This document shows, one piece after another, positions 33,589 through 43,540 of a DNA stretch of 64,000 nucleotides. The stretch's first letter is position 1. Each line of letters opens with the position of its first letter. The notes beneath the pieces are model-generated. The model was given only the letters and a program-made list of their open reading frames with translations, had not been told where the DNA came from and ran no database searches. The position numbers were made by a program, and so were the translations under genes. Origin of the DNA: Gracilaria gracilis (taxonomy: Eukaryota; Rhodophyta; Florideophyceae; Gracilariales; Gracilariaceae). The stretch covers positions 856,369 through 920,368 of the forward strand of contig JARGSG010000223.1 in NCBI GenBank assembly GCA_030374805.1, read 5' to 3'.

Positions 33589-34633
33589 CACTATGAACCG
33601 TATACAAGCTGGTCCACGTTATATCTGTTTCCACATTAGTAAACCACCCTCTCTAACTAGGGTCACTGGGTGTATTTTTGGCTGACCTGAGATTACGTTC
33701 TTAATCATAGATGGGGAGCAATTGCGAGATATCCCAATTCGCGATCTCTACTTTGTGTTTCTCTCAACTTGTTTTAAAGCCTACGCTGCAATACATTTCA
33801 ACCGCAACATATTCGTTTGGCAGTTTGCTTGCTCGTCATGGACCCACAGATATACTGCCTCAGTCAGATCTCGTTTTTGGTCAGTGCATGGACTAAAAAA
33901 GGTCGAATTTACCATCTAGTACGAGGGAGTGGATGGGACGCGATCCATGGAGGCTACGGAGAAAAAATATATGATCGAAATCGATTGAAGTTGTTCCTTG
34001 CAACCGTTCCCAGGTGTATTGGTCCCAACTTGCCTCAGTTTTGCAGTTTTGCTGCGTGAAAGCAATGCAAAAGCACAAACACGTACTCTCCAAATTTGTA
34101 TCTCTTATTCTGCACAGAACTTTGAGAAAATTGGTTCAGGCTGTTCCGAGTAAAATTACTTCTACTCTTGTGATCAGAGAGGCGGGTACTGCCATTCTGC
34201 TGTAACTAACTTTACAGAAAGATAGATCAGGAGACGGTGTCGTTGCTGACGGAGAGTACATACTAAAAGCAGATTCTCTGCCGGGAAGGGCGCCAAAGAC
34301 AGTAGGCTGCATGTACATGTACAGGCAAAGATAATAAGAAAAGTTAGTTGACCGAGCTAGTTTGGGAGTTTTCTTTGTCATTACGGGCGCGTTCAAACTC
34401 GGCATAATCGTTATCTAAGTAGCCTTTAAGCCCCGCTTCATCCTTCTCTGAAAAATATTCGTGGGCAGGTATTCCATTGAACCTCTCAACCCACATGGGA
34501 GTGTCATCACCAAAATCGAAATTGTTTCCGAGCACTGGCACTCTGGCCACCGTTTTCATAATCTGTAGCATTAGTTCTTATCATTTAACAAAATTTCTGA
34601 CAGAAAATATGCGACTTGAAAAAGCCACGAATA
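33589..34633. other. Intergenic, nothing recognised
   Basis: Host-flank DNA on the far side of the copia insertion. Short frames on both strands; none has a recognisable motif. Confidence 0.45.
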
Positions 34634-35770
34634 GATCTTCACAATAAATTCCCTTTGACTCCGATAACATTAAGTTTATAGAAAGAAATCAAACAACATC
34701 TATACATAAACATATTTGCAAAGTTTACATGCTGTTTGAAAAGAAAACAAATTATGTCAACCCATCTTCTTTTGTAGAGATGATGAGAAAAAGCACAAAG
34801 ATCAATCATTATCGGAACTCATCCCAATAATTTTTGGTTAACTCTATCCCAATCTAAACCAATTTCGTGGAGTTTGGCTTTCATTCGACGCACCCTCTTT
34901 TCCCTATACCTTTTCTGAGCCATCTTTCTTTTTCCGAGCATTTCCTCTCCAATTTTAAAGAAACGGTTCCTAACTTGGTTTAAAAGCTGACCATCTGCAG
35001 CTAGCAATGGCGGACACATAATATGAGCGTTTGTCCACGATAAAAAAAGGAGAAATATTTCAATATAATACTTCTCACCCCATTTGTATTTTGAACCCAA
35101 AACATTCCATAACTTTGTTAAATGGCCAAAATAATTTGTATCCATAACTCCATCACACACAATATTTTTACTCTTTTCTTCCTCAGCAGCTGAGAGCAGC
35201 CCAGGCGGTGGTTTCTTTTTAGGATGTGTAACCCATGCATGTTGTTTTGCGCTTTGATATCCTTTATCCATTAAAACGCCCCATGACTCTGGATATTTAT
35301 CTAATAGTGCGCAGGCATCTAAACTATAATTCAAGCTCTCAATATCTTTTCAAATCCCTGCGATGCACTTCTATATTTGAATAAAATATATCAATATCAG
35401 CCGTAGACCCTGGTACGTGTTCAGAAACATTTATAGCCTGCGAGTTTGGTACCAACTATACTTCAGTCTTGAATCCATAAAGTTTGTGCTTGTCGCTGTA
35501 ATACTTTTTGTCTTCGGCCAGGCTACCACTAAGCCGATAGACTGCAGAAAGATTACGTTCGTCGCATATCGACAGTACTTGAAGTACCAAAAGCCCAAAT
35601 TGGGGCGCAGAATTTTCTTCATCGGCCAACGGGCGTCATTTCTGTCAACATAATCCTTAATTACTTCCACAAAAATACAAGAAGTAGATTTCAAAACCAA
35701 TCGTTCAAAATATTTACATCAATTTTGAACACAATACCTAGAAACTTTCAAGTTTCACCGTGTTTCAGCA
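34634..35770 (-). repeat. Left arm of a 3.4-kb palindrome
   Basis: Reverse complement of 36484-37350 over 34902-35770, with only a few differences by eye. Its outer part (34634-34901) pairs with the far end of the right side (about 37745-38038) at lower identity. The arm contains the transposase remnant 34819-35770. Confidence 0.9.
34819..35770 (-). pseudogene. DDE_Tnp_4 transposase, C-terminal two-thirds (left copy)
   Basis: From the inner end outward on the minus strand: FKIDGKVFERLVLKS; ARWPMKKILRPNLGFWYFKY; YATNVIFLQ, where the first catalytic Asp of the family's YATDV is Asn; after a frame change, YSDKHKLYGFKTEV and EHVPGSTADIDIF; after another change, WGVLMDKGYQSAKQHAW (second Asp), THPKKKPPPGLLSAAEEEKS, NYFGHLTKLWNVLGSKYKWG (the usual VEN before FG is DTN, so the third acid is lost). 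It ends VNQKLLG at 34819. The last 171 codons are one open frame. It lacks an N-terminus because the copied segment starts inside the gene. Catalytically dead. Confidence 0.82.
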
Positions 35771-36155
35771 GGACAGTTAGAATCAAATAATTTAGTGTCT
35801 CCAAAACAAAAAGGTTTGGGAGAATGAGCACGCTATGTGAACATTAGAAGATATGGACATTACCCAACATATTAAACAACAAAAAGTAACAAAGCCAAAA
35901 GTAGGACATCTAGAACAATTCACTCAAGGTCTACGTAACTAAATTTACTACGACGCAGACACCACATTTTTGCCTAAAGACGTGGACGTCAGAAAAAGAT
36001 TTTACAACCACGCTAGAACAATATAGATATTAAAAGAATGGTATAAATACGTTAAGGGTCAGCACTTCAGATCATAGCGCGTTGTGCACAACGCCAATCT
36101 TCCATCAAAACCTTCAAACCTTCTATAAACGACAGCAACCGTTTCCAGGCTTGAT

Positions 36156-37850
36156 ATGTTATATATTTCTGATTCTCACGCCGAAAACGTCATTGAGGCG
36201 GTCGCTGAAGCCCACCTTGTCTGCGCAGCGGAAATGCGGCAATTCACTACTAAAAAGGTACAACAAGATTCTGATAGAAATTTTGATTCCAACCGTTCAA
36301 TCTATGATTTGTTTCATTTACGAAATGGTTCACAGATTATTATGCTATTGAAGAATTTTTCTAGTCGTGAATTTGATTTAATTTAGAATATCGTAGCGCC
36401 TCTTCTGGCACAGAAATGGAATATGGGAAGAGGTCGCTGCTATGCATTTAAGGATAAGGAAAGTTTGCTCATCGTTTTAGTAGTGCTGAAACACGGCGGA
36501 ACTTGAAAGTTTCTAGGTATTGTGTTCAAAATTGATGGTAAAGTTTTTGAACGATTGGTTTTGAAATCTACTTCTTGTATTTTTGTGGAAGTAATTAAGG
36601 ATTATGTTGACAGAAATGACGCCCGTTGGCCGATGAAGAAAATTCTGCGTCCCAATTTGGGCTTTTGGTACTTCAAGTACTGTCGATATGCGACGAACGT
36701 AATCTTTCTGCAGTCTATCGGCTTAGTGGTAGCCTGGCCGAAGACAAAAAGTATTACAGCGACAAGCACAAACTTTATGGATTCAAGACTGAAGTATAGT
36801 TGGTACCAAATTCGCAGGCTATAAATGTTTCTGAACACGTACCAGGGTCTACGGCTGATATTGATATATTTTATTCAAATATAGAAGTGCATCGCAGGGA
36901 TTTGAAAAGATATTGAGAGCTTGAATTATAGTTTAGATGCCTGCGCACTATTAGATAAATATCCAGAGTCATGGGGCGTTTTAATGGATAAAGGATATCA
37001 AAGCGCAAAACAACATGCATGGGTTACACATCCTAAAAAGAAACCACCGCCTGGGCTGCTCTCAGCTGCTGAGGAAGAAAAGAGTAAAAATATTGTGTGT
37101 GATGGAGTTATGGATACAAATTATTTTGGCCATTTAACAAAGTTATGGAATGTTTTGGGTTCAAAATACAAATGGGGTGAGAAGTATTATATTGAAATAT
37201 TTCTCCTTTTTTTATCGTGGACAAACGCTCATATTATGTGTCCGCCATTGCTAGCTGCAGATGGTCAGCTTTTAAACCAAGTTAGGAACCGTTTCTTTAA
37301 AATTGGAGAGGAAATGCTCGGAAAAAGAAAGATGGCTCAGAAAAGGTATGCAGGTAGATGCCTGCGCACCATTGGATAAATATCCAGAGTCATGGGGCGT
37401 TTTAATGGATAAAGGATACCAAGGCGCAAAGCAACATGCCGAGGTTACACATCCTTAAAAACAACCGCCTGAGTTGCTCCCTACTTCTGAAGAAGAAGAA
37501 AATAAAAATATTGTGTGTGACGGAGTTATGGCGGCAAATTATTTTGGCCGTTTAACAAAGTTATGGAATGTTTTGCGTTCAAAAAACAAATGGGGTGAGA
37601 AGTATTATATTGAAATATTTCTGCTTTTTTTGTCGTTGAAGAACGCTCATATTATGTGGCACCCATTGCTAGCTGCAGATGGTCAGCTTTTAAACCAAGT
37701 TAGGAACCGTTTCTTTAAAAATGGGAAAGAAATGCTCGGAAGAAGAAAGATGGCTCAGAAAAGGTATAGGGAAAAGAGGGTGCATCGAATGAAAGCCAAG
37801 ATCCACGAAATTGATTTAGATTGAGATAGAGTTTACCCAAACTTGTTGGG
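36156..37850 (+). pseudogene. DDE_Tnp_4 transposase, right copy with internal duplication
   Basis: Contains the N-terminus missing from the left arm: MLYISDSHAENVIEAVAEAH, SIYDLFHL, WNMGRGRCYAF and LLIVLVVLKHGG before FKIDGKVFERL (36525). The middle and C-terminal part to MAQKRY (37350) equal the left copy almost base for base. At 37351 a second, more diverged copy of the C-terminal third begins (GRCLRTIG, then DKYPES region; open at 37474-37824) and runs to the end of the gene (HEIDLD). Same defects as the left copy: YATN for YATD, frame changes near 36700 and 36915. So one older gene is joined to a newer duplicate of its own C-terminus. Confidence 0.8.
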
Positions 37851-38038
37851 ATGAATTCCGATAATGATTGATCCTTGCACTTTTTCTCGTCATCTATACA
37901 AAAAAGATGGGTTGGAATAATTTGTTGTCTTTTTAAATAGCATGTACACTCTTGGAATGCGTTTATTTACAGGGGTTGTTTGATTTCTTTTTATAAACAT
38001 ATTGTTATCGGAGTCAAAGGGAATTTGTTGTGAAGATC
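36484..38038 (+). repeat. Right arm of the 3.4-kb palindrome
   Basis: 36484-37350 is the near-identical inverted partner of 34902-35770. 37356-38038 is a diverged direct duplicate of the 3' part of the gene and its flank. The central spacer is 35771-36483. Confidence 0.9.
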
Positions 38039-38132
38039 GATTGAGTATGAGTGTATTGCGTAGACGACACTGATATAATTTCGCATTGTTTTACGGCTAC
38101 CGTTACAATACCTGACGCATTGATGAATTTTT

Positions 38133-39104
38133 TTATACTTGAGAACATACCACCTTATAGCTAAATGGAAAAGGAACACTTAGACGTTCAATGCTCGGTT
38201 GAAAATCCAATTTGGAATGCCAAGAAGAGCTTTGTGCCAATTTTGCATTTTTCATGTTTAGAACAACTTCATTAGTCTCCTTGAAATACGTACTGGACTT
38301 GGGCGTGTGACCATATGTCCCGATTACAAAATGATAGAATAGGGTCACAAAATGCCTGCCAACTGACTTCAAAAGGTCTCGGTGATAATGTGAAGATAGG
38401 GTCCAAATAATTCTGTTCCCCCGCACAAGGCTTCCATGAATATTGCTTTGCAAAATCAACCTCACCGAGAGAAACATATGAGTCATACGCCATGCCATTA
38501 ACTCCAGTTCTGGGACTCCTAAACGTAGTGGTAAAAGCCACTCTGCCAATGTTACGCCCGCTACTATGAAATACCTGTAACCCCCACTATTCCACGGCTC
38601 ATTGTAGTTAGGAATTATGTGGTAACTAAATTTCTTCGGGTTCGCTCCACAAGAGAAGGTAACCGGGATATCTATTCGGCTGGGGTCTGGCTGAAAGGCA
38701 AAAGCAGATTCCCAAAACGTGATCTTTTTCTCCTGTATTTCTTTCTCCATTGATAGACCTAGAAAAAGCTCATGAACATATGTGCTGGAAGAACGCAAAT
38801 TACCGTATTTTCCGAGTATTAAATGACGAAAGAATTCCATAAAACCCTCTCCCACCTTTTCCAAAAGGTCCGAATGAAAGTATTTGCATACACGAAAAAG
38901 AATTTTTCTGGAGCTTTCGGAGTCTCGGTTGAACTTGTTGATGTGCTCAAGAGATATAACCAAATGTATCAAGCGCCATGCGAGAAGTTCTGTTTCACTT
39001 TCATCTAAGTTAAGGGGCGAGAACCATTCCTCCACAGTCCTTCCGGCTACCGTAGAATGTCTATGGCCCCCATGAACCCAAGGATCACAGAAGTGGGGAT
39101 TCAT
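38133..39104 (-). CDS. Two-repeat protein, domain shared with gypsy accessory module
   Basis: An intact 323-codon frame from ATG 39104. It consists of two copies of a domain of about 150 residues. Copy 1: GGHRHSTVAGRTVEEWFSPL, AWRLIHLVISLEHIN, HSDLLEKVGEGF, LGKYGNLRSSSTY, WESAFAFQPDPSRI. Copy 2: GGYRYFIVAGVTLAEWLLPL, AWRMTHMFLSVRLI, HRDLLKSVGRHF, IGTYGHTPKSSTY, WHSKLDFQPSIERL. The same blocks occur once in the gypsy element at 5692-6191. I do not recognise the domain. No signal peptide or membrane segment is evident. It could be a host gene captured by retrotransposons, or a retrotransposon remnant that survived as a gene. It is next to the palindromic block, with no gypsy RT nearby. Confidence 0.72.
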   Translation of the reverse strand: MNPHFCDPWVHGGHRHSTVAGRTVEEWFSPLNLDESETELLAWRLIHLVISLEHINKFNRDSESSRKILFRVCKYFHSDLLEKVGEGFMEFFRHLILGKYGNLRSSSTYVHELFLGLSMEKEIQEKKITFWESAFAFQPDPSRIDIPVTFSCGANPKKFSYHIIPNYNEPWNSGGYRYFIVAGVTLAEWLLPLRLGVPELELMAWRMTHMFLSVRLILQSNIHGSLVRGNRIIWTLSSHYHRDLLKSVGRHFVTLFYHFVIGTYGHTPKSSTYFKETNEVVLNMKNAKLAQSSSWHSKLDFQPSIERLSVPFPFSYKVVCSQV

Positions 39105-40849
39105 AGAGACTTATAGGCCCAAAAGTTTTCTCAAACACCTTAATGTCCGAGTAAATGGTTCAGAAGTTTGATGGTATGAAAAGGTACAGCAACCTCTGCA
39201 GTTCTGGAGATAGAGATGTTTTCTTTTCACCAAAGTACCTGCTCCTTCAAGGTTCTGCTCCACTCGAATGGAAATTCAGAAATTTAGACATTGAGAGAAG
39301 GTGAGAATAAATACGGCGTTGATAGCTGCGAAGAAGTTAGCATGTGTCATATTTGAACTGTGGAAGGTACGAGATTCAAATTTTAGTAACGGAAGCATGC
39401 TCACAAAAAGCGCCCCATATGGCTTCATTAACTAAGGTGGAAACTGCAAGAAATGAAAGTGGAATACGATTCTTTTGCTGGAATGCGAGTACCCAGGACG
39501 ATCTAAAAATACCGTAGAATGCCGCAGATATAAAGTTATGTCAAAAATATCTGCACTGAAGAAAGACAAATATTCTAGTTACAAAAGCATATTAACCAGA
39601 AGCAACACATACGGCGTCAATAGATAAGGTGGAAGCGGTAATAAATCAAGCTGGAATAGGATTTTTGCTCGAATATGGGATATTCAGAACGTTCTAGAAA
39701 TATCTTAAGATCTTGCAGAGAGAAAATTTGGTCACAAACTTTATGTGATAAATATATCTGAGTTACGTTTTACACTTCTCATAGCCTCCCTTTAATTAAA
39801 TATTATTCTTAAGTCTGGGGCTGAATCTCTAGTGGGATTTTATTCCTCATTATTAGTTTAAACAGACATGGATTACATAAACAATCAGTTCCAGCATACC
39901 GTGAACACAGCATTCTCAGATTTGCCCTCAAATCTATGTAAGCGGGCAGAATCTAGAGAAAATGTCGAGGAGTTTGAAAAGAAACCGTTTCTGTCTTAAA
40001 AACAGAGGAGCAAAAAGTCGTTACATGCTTGCGACGAATGAAGCGCACTACGTGGAATATGAACTGTCAAAGGTTTCCAAGACAAACGGATAATTTGTAT
40101 CTGACCTTCCTAGGATTCATGTAGAAAACGATGGCAACGTTCGATGCGTGCTTTAGAGATACTAAGAAAACTCTTTATCTGGAAATCCAAAAAAAGAATG
40201 AAAGAGCGGCAATTGAAAAATTCCGAATGTGTGAACTACTAAAACCAGTTGCAATTGCAAATAAATGGGAAGCTCTAGGGGGTATTCGACGCTCACTTCC
40301 CGATTTTTTCAGTACTATAATATATAAATCCAAACAAACTGGAAGATGGTAGAGCTTGAATTAAGGAAGTAAGTCAGTAGAGTTTCTACGCTGTTATTCA
40401 AATACAACGTAGTCACAGTACGTTTTATTAAACAAATGCTGGTCCAACCAATAAATTCAGTCATAAATTAGTTTCTGAATTCTACTACAATGTTTGCAAC
40501 AGAAGGAATTTGATGAGCGTTCACGTTATGAACGCAACTCAAATAAAATTGAGGCGCTCGGGAAGCATTCAAAGGCACAGAATTCTAAAGGACTGTACGT
40601 CAATAGCAAAGACGCAGTCATTGCGTATACAAATCTTTCATCAAACACAACCAACCCGGAGACGTACGACTCCCACAAAATTCTCCAGCCATTCTCTCAG
40701 CCAAATCTAAAACATACCAGCAGAATCTTCGTCGACACCATATGCCTCAACCCCCTCTGCTGTCATCAACAGATACTTCCGCTTCGTTGAAATTGCTCAC
40801 AGATTCTCGTTTGGCTCAAGAGACGAAATAAAATCGTTTTAAATCAGAG
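39105..40849. other. Intergenic, AT-rich, nothing recognised
   Basis: Only short frames. 40131-40352 and 40494-40790 are open but have no motif I can name. The last part may contain the untranslated or N-terminal region of the transposase that follows. Confidence 0.4.
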
Positions 40850-42011
40850 CCAGACGTGTCGAACAGCGATGGAGAAACCGATTCCGAATCTCTCATCTAC
40901 GATCGTTTTTTCGCGACGGAGGCTCAGCAACAATTTTACAAATGTCAAACTTTGGTATGAAAAGAATTGGATGCTCTCTGGAATGGAATAGAAGCTAATG
41001 TACGCCACCTATGGAACTCCGGGCGAGGACGCCGCTATACAATCACCCCAAAAAGACATTTTTCTCATGACACTGGTCGTAATTAAGAACGAATATTCAT
41101 AGGATTTTCTAGGCAGCGTGTTCAGAATTAAAGCAACTACATTCGAAAAAAATTGGTTTTTTTTTGATTTCTGAATCTATATCGCAAACATTTGTGTATG
41201 ACTTGGATGGAAAAAATAGCGTTGGGAACCTCATTCGGGAGAACAAAAATTTTGAGAATTACAAATACGCTCGTTACGCAACCGATGTATTCTTTCAACG
41301 AGCGAATCGTCCGAGCGAGAATATGGCGGAGAAAAAAGTTTAGAACAGTGGTGAACATAAATTATACGGTTTTAAAACTAAAGTTTCTCTTATGTCAAAC
41401 GGTATGGGTCTTGGTTCTACAGATCATTTCCCCGGCTAAAAAGCTGTTGTAGATATATTTTTTTGGAAATTTGAATTTTATCAGACGGTGTTAACCAAGA
41501 TGGAGAACGAGAAGAATATAATTGATATTGGGGAACTTATAGATGAGTATGAAAGCCAATGGGTGGTGCTAGCGGACAAAGGATATCAGGGTGGTAAACA
41601 GTATGTTCGTATTCTTCACCAAACACGAAAGCCTTCAAATGGGACTCTATTAGCTGAAGACAATGTCCGAAACAGTGAGATTTCATTGGACAGAGTTCTT
41701 GTAGAAATTTGTTTGGAACGTTAGGGGGATTATGGGCAATTTTTACAGTCAAGTGGCGGTATGGAGGTAATCTATATGATTCATTTTTTCAATTCGCAGT
41801 GGCTCTAACTAATTTAAATGTACGATGGTATCCGCTACGGGAGAATGATCTTGAGACTAATTCTCGTATAAGGAATCGTTTATATCATATTAATGAATCA
41901 ATGCCATCAAAACGCAAGGAAGTCCAAACAAAATATCGGGGGAAGAAGCGAATGCGATTTGATACGAAGTTTGGAGGTGCTTGCTCTGATGAAGAAACCT
42001 TGGCTGTGTGA
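40850..42011 (+). pseudogene. DDE_Tnp_4 transposase, catalytic residues kept, frameshifted
   Basis: Same family as the copies at 34.8-37.8 kb but more diverged. In order: SNSDGETDSESLIYDRFF (about 40860), LWNSGRGRRYTITPKRHF (about 41010), a segment with VFRIKATTFEKNWFFF, YARYATDVFFQRANRPSE (about 41260-41320, first Asp present), GEHKLYGFKTKVSLMSNG, then an open stretch 41488-41724 with WVVLADKGYQGGKQYV (second Asp) and DRVLVE (third acid, Glu). A frame change directly after that Glu leads to LFGTLGGLWAIFTVKWRYGG and FAVALTNLNVRWYPL, ending at 42011. In-frame stops occur near 41371 and 41435. The catalytic triad survives although the frame is broken. Confidence 0.8.
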
Positions 42012-42640
42012 GACCATGCTGCTACACATCTATGAAATAATTCCGCATTTGGTCGATCTCTACAATAATGTCTTTGTCTTTATGAGTTCTATCTACATTT
42101 CTGCGCACTTACAAACTCTTAACCTATTCACCATATAAGCTGTAGAATACCGGTTTTTTTTGCAATTCTAAAGTTTCTCTGCATATATTGGTTAACATAG
42201 TTGTAGACCTAGTGAGCTTTGCTCGCACGGTGGGCAAAACACCAATAGAAAGTTGCTTTTTGGAGGCCCGTATGATCTTCAAAAAGTTCAAATACATGAA
42301 CTGCAGATTCTGTGTCACAAAAGAGCATAGTTGTAATAGCCTAACCCTTTTTTACAAGGTTAGGGACCGAGCTTCAAGCCGTAGATCTTGGGTTTGAGTC
42401 CCAGAATTGACATTGACAAAGAAATTGTACATGTCTATTGCAGAGAAATCATAACAGATTGAAGGTAGTAGATTTTCGGGGAACGTAGAAATGGAATTAT
42501 TTGAACAAGAGTGAGCGGAAGGATGACCAAATTTGCGGTTAGCGTGGCAACTTAACTATGCTAGATTTTTCACCACTTTGCCGTCGTTCCGCAGCGTCTC
42601 CGCCGTCGATTTTGTTTTTTCCGCTCTCACATCACGCGAT
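42012..42640. other. Intergenic; tRNA-T-arm-like sequence at 42388-42406
   Basis: No gene. At about 42388-42406 CTTGGGTTTGAGTCCCAG forms a 5-bp stem with a 7-base TTTGAGT loop, like a tRNA T-arm or pol III B box, but no matching acceptor stem or A box is present. Confidence 0.35.
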
Positions 42641-42649
42641 CGGCGGCGG

Positions 42650-43540
42650 CAAACTCTTCGTTTCAAGTCCTCCGGCCTCCGTCCCGCCCTCGCGTCGCCA
42701 CCGCGCTCTTTCGGCCTCCACCACGCTCTCGAGTCGCTTTTGCACCGCGTTCTTTTGTCCTCCGTCCCGCCCTCACGTCGCCTCCACACCACGTTTCTTC
42801 AGCCTTCGCATCGCCTCCATACTGCTCTCCTACATCCTCCGCATCGCACCGCGTGGCGCTTCTTTGATCTCAGCATCGCACCCGCGTGGCGCTCATCTGG
42901 CCTCTGCCTCCCAACCTTGGCCGCCCAAATCCGGCCTCGGTGCCGCCCTCCCATGGTGTGCTTTCTGCGTCCGCCCTCCGTTCATCTTGCCTACACTGCG
43001 TCTCCTCGTCACGCCCCTCCCGCCCAGCATCCGCCACAACTTCGCCCTGCGTCCATATGGCCTCCGCGCCACTTACGCATCCCGCTTTTTCTGGTCTCCG
43101 CGTCATATCCGTGCTGCGCTCTTCAGACCTCCGTATCGTGTCCGCATTGCTCTCTTCTGGCCTCCAAATTGCTTTCATTCTACGGTCGTCGCGCCCCGCT
43201 CCTCCTTCATTTGTACCGCTTCTCGCCGTTTTCTGCCCCACGCCCCTCCCGCCTCTCCCGTGCGCCGCCGTCTTCGAAGGCTTCTTGTCTGCCACTGTCG
43301 CATCCGTCAACTGCCCTTCCCCAGACGTCATCGTCCGCGACCGTCCCCCACTGGCAGATTTCGTCATTGATTGCTTCTCGTTGGCCGTCTCGGTCGGCGA
43401 TCGCTTCTCTCAGGCCACCGTCGTCGACTGCCCCTCGTCTGCAGTCACCGTCTCCGACTGTCTCTCGCGAGCAGCATCCGTCATCGACTGCTTCTGTTTT
43501 TCCACTGCGGTTATCGACTGCCCCCTCGCCTGCGGCCGCA
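42650..43540. repeat. Degenerate minisatellite, about 30-bp unit
   Basis: The plus strand is pyrimidine-rich and built of loosely repeated blocks such as CTTCTGGCCTCCGTATCG and, from about 43370, GACTGC(T/C)TCTCG spaced by about 30 bp. All three plus frames are open for several hundred codons here, with repeated peptides (VxDCxSxA on the plus strand, RRPEExxxDTxRRSEE on the minus strand). Three overlapping open frames are the mark of a repeat without stop codons, not of a gene. Confidence 0.6.
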
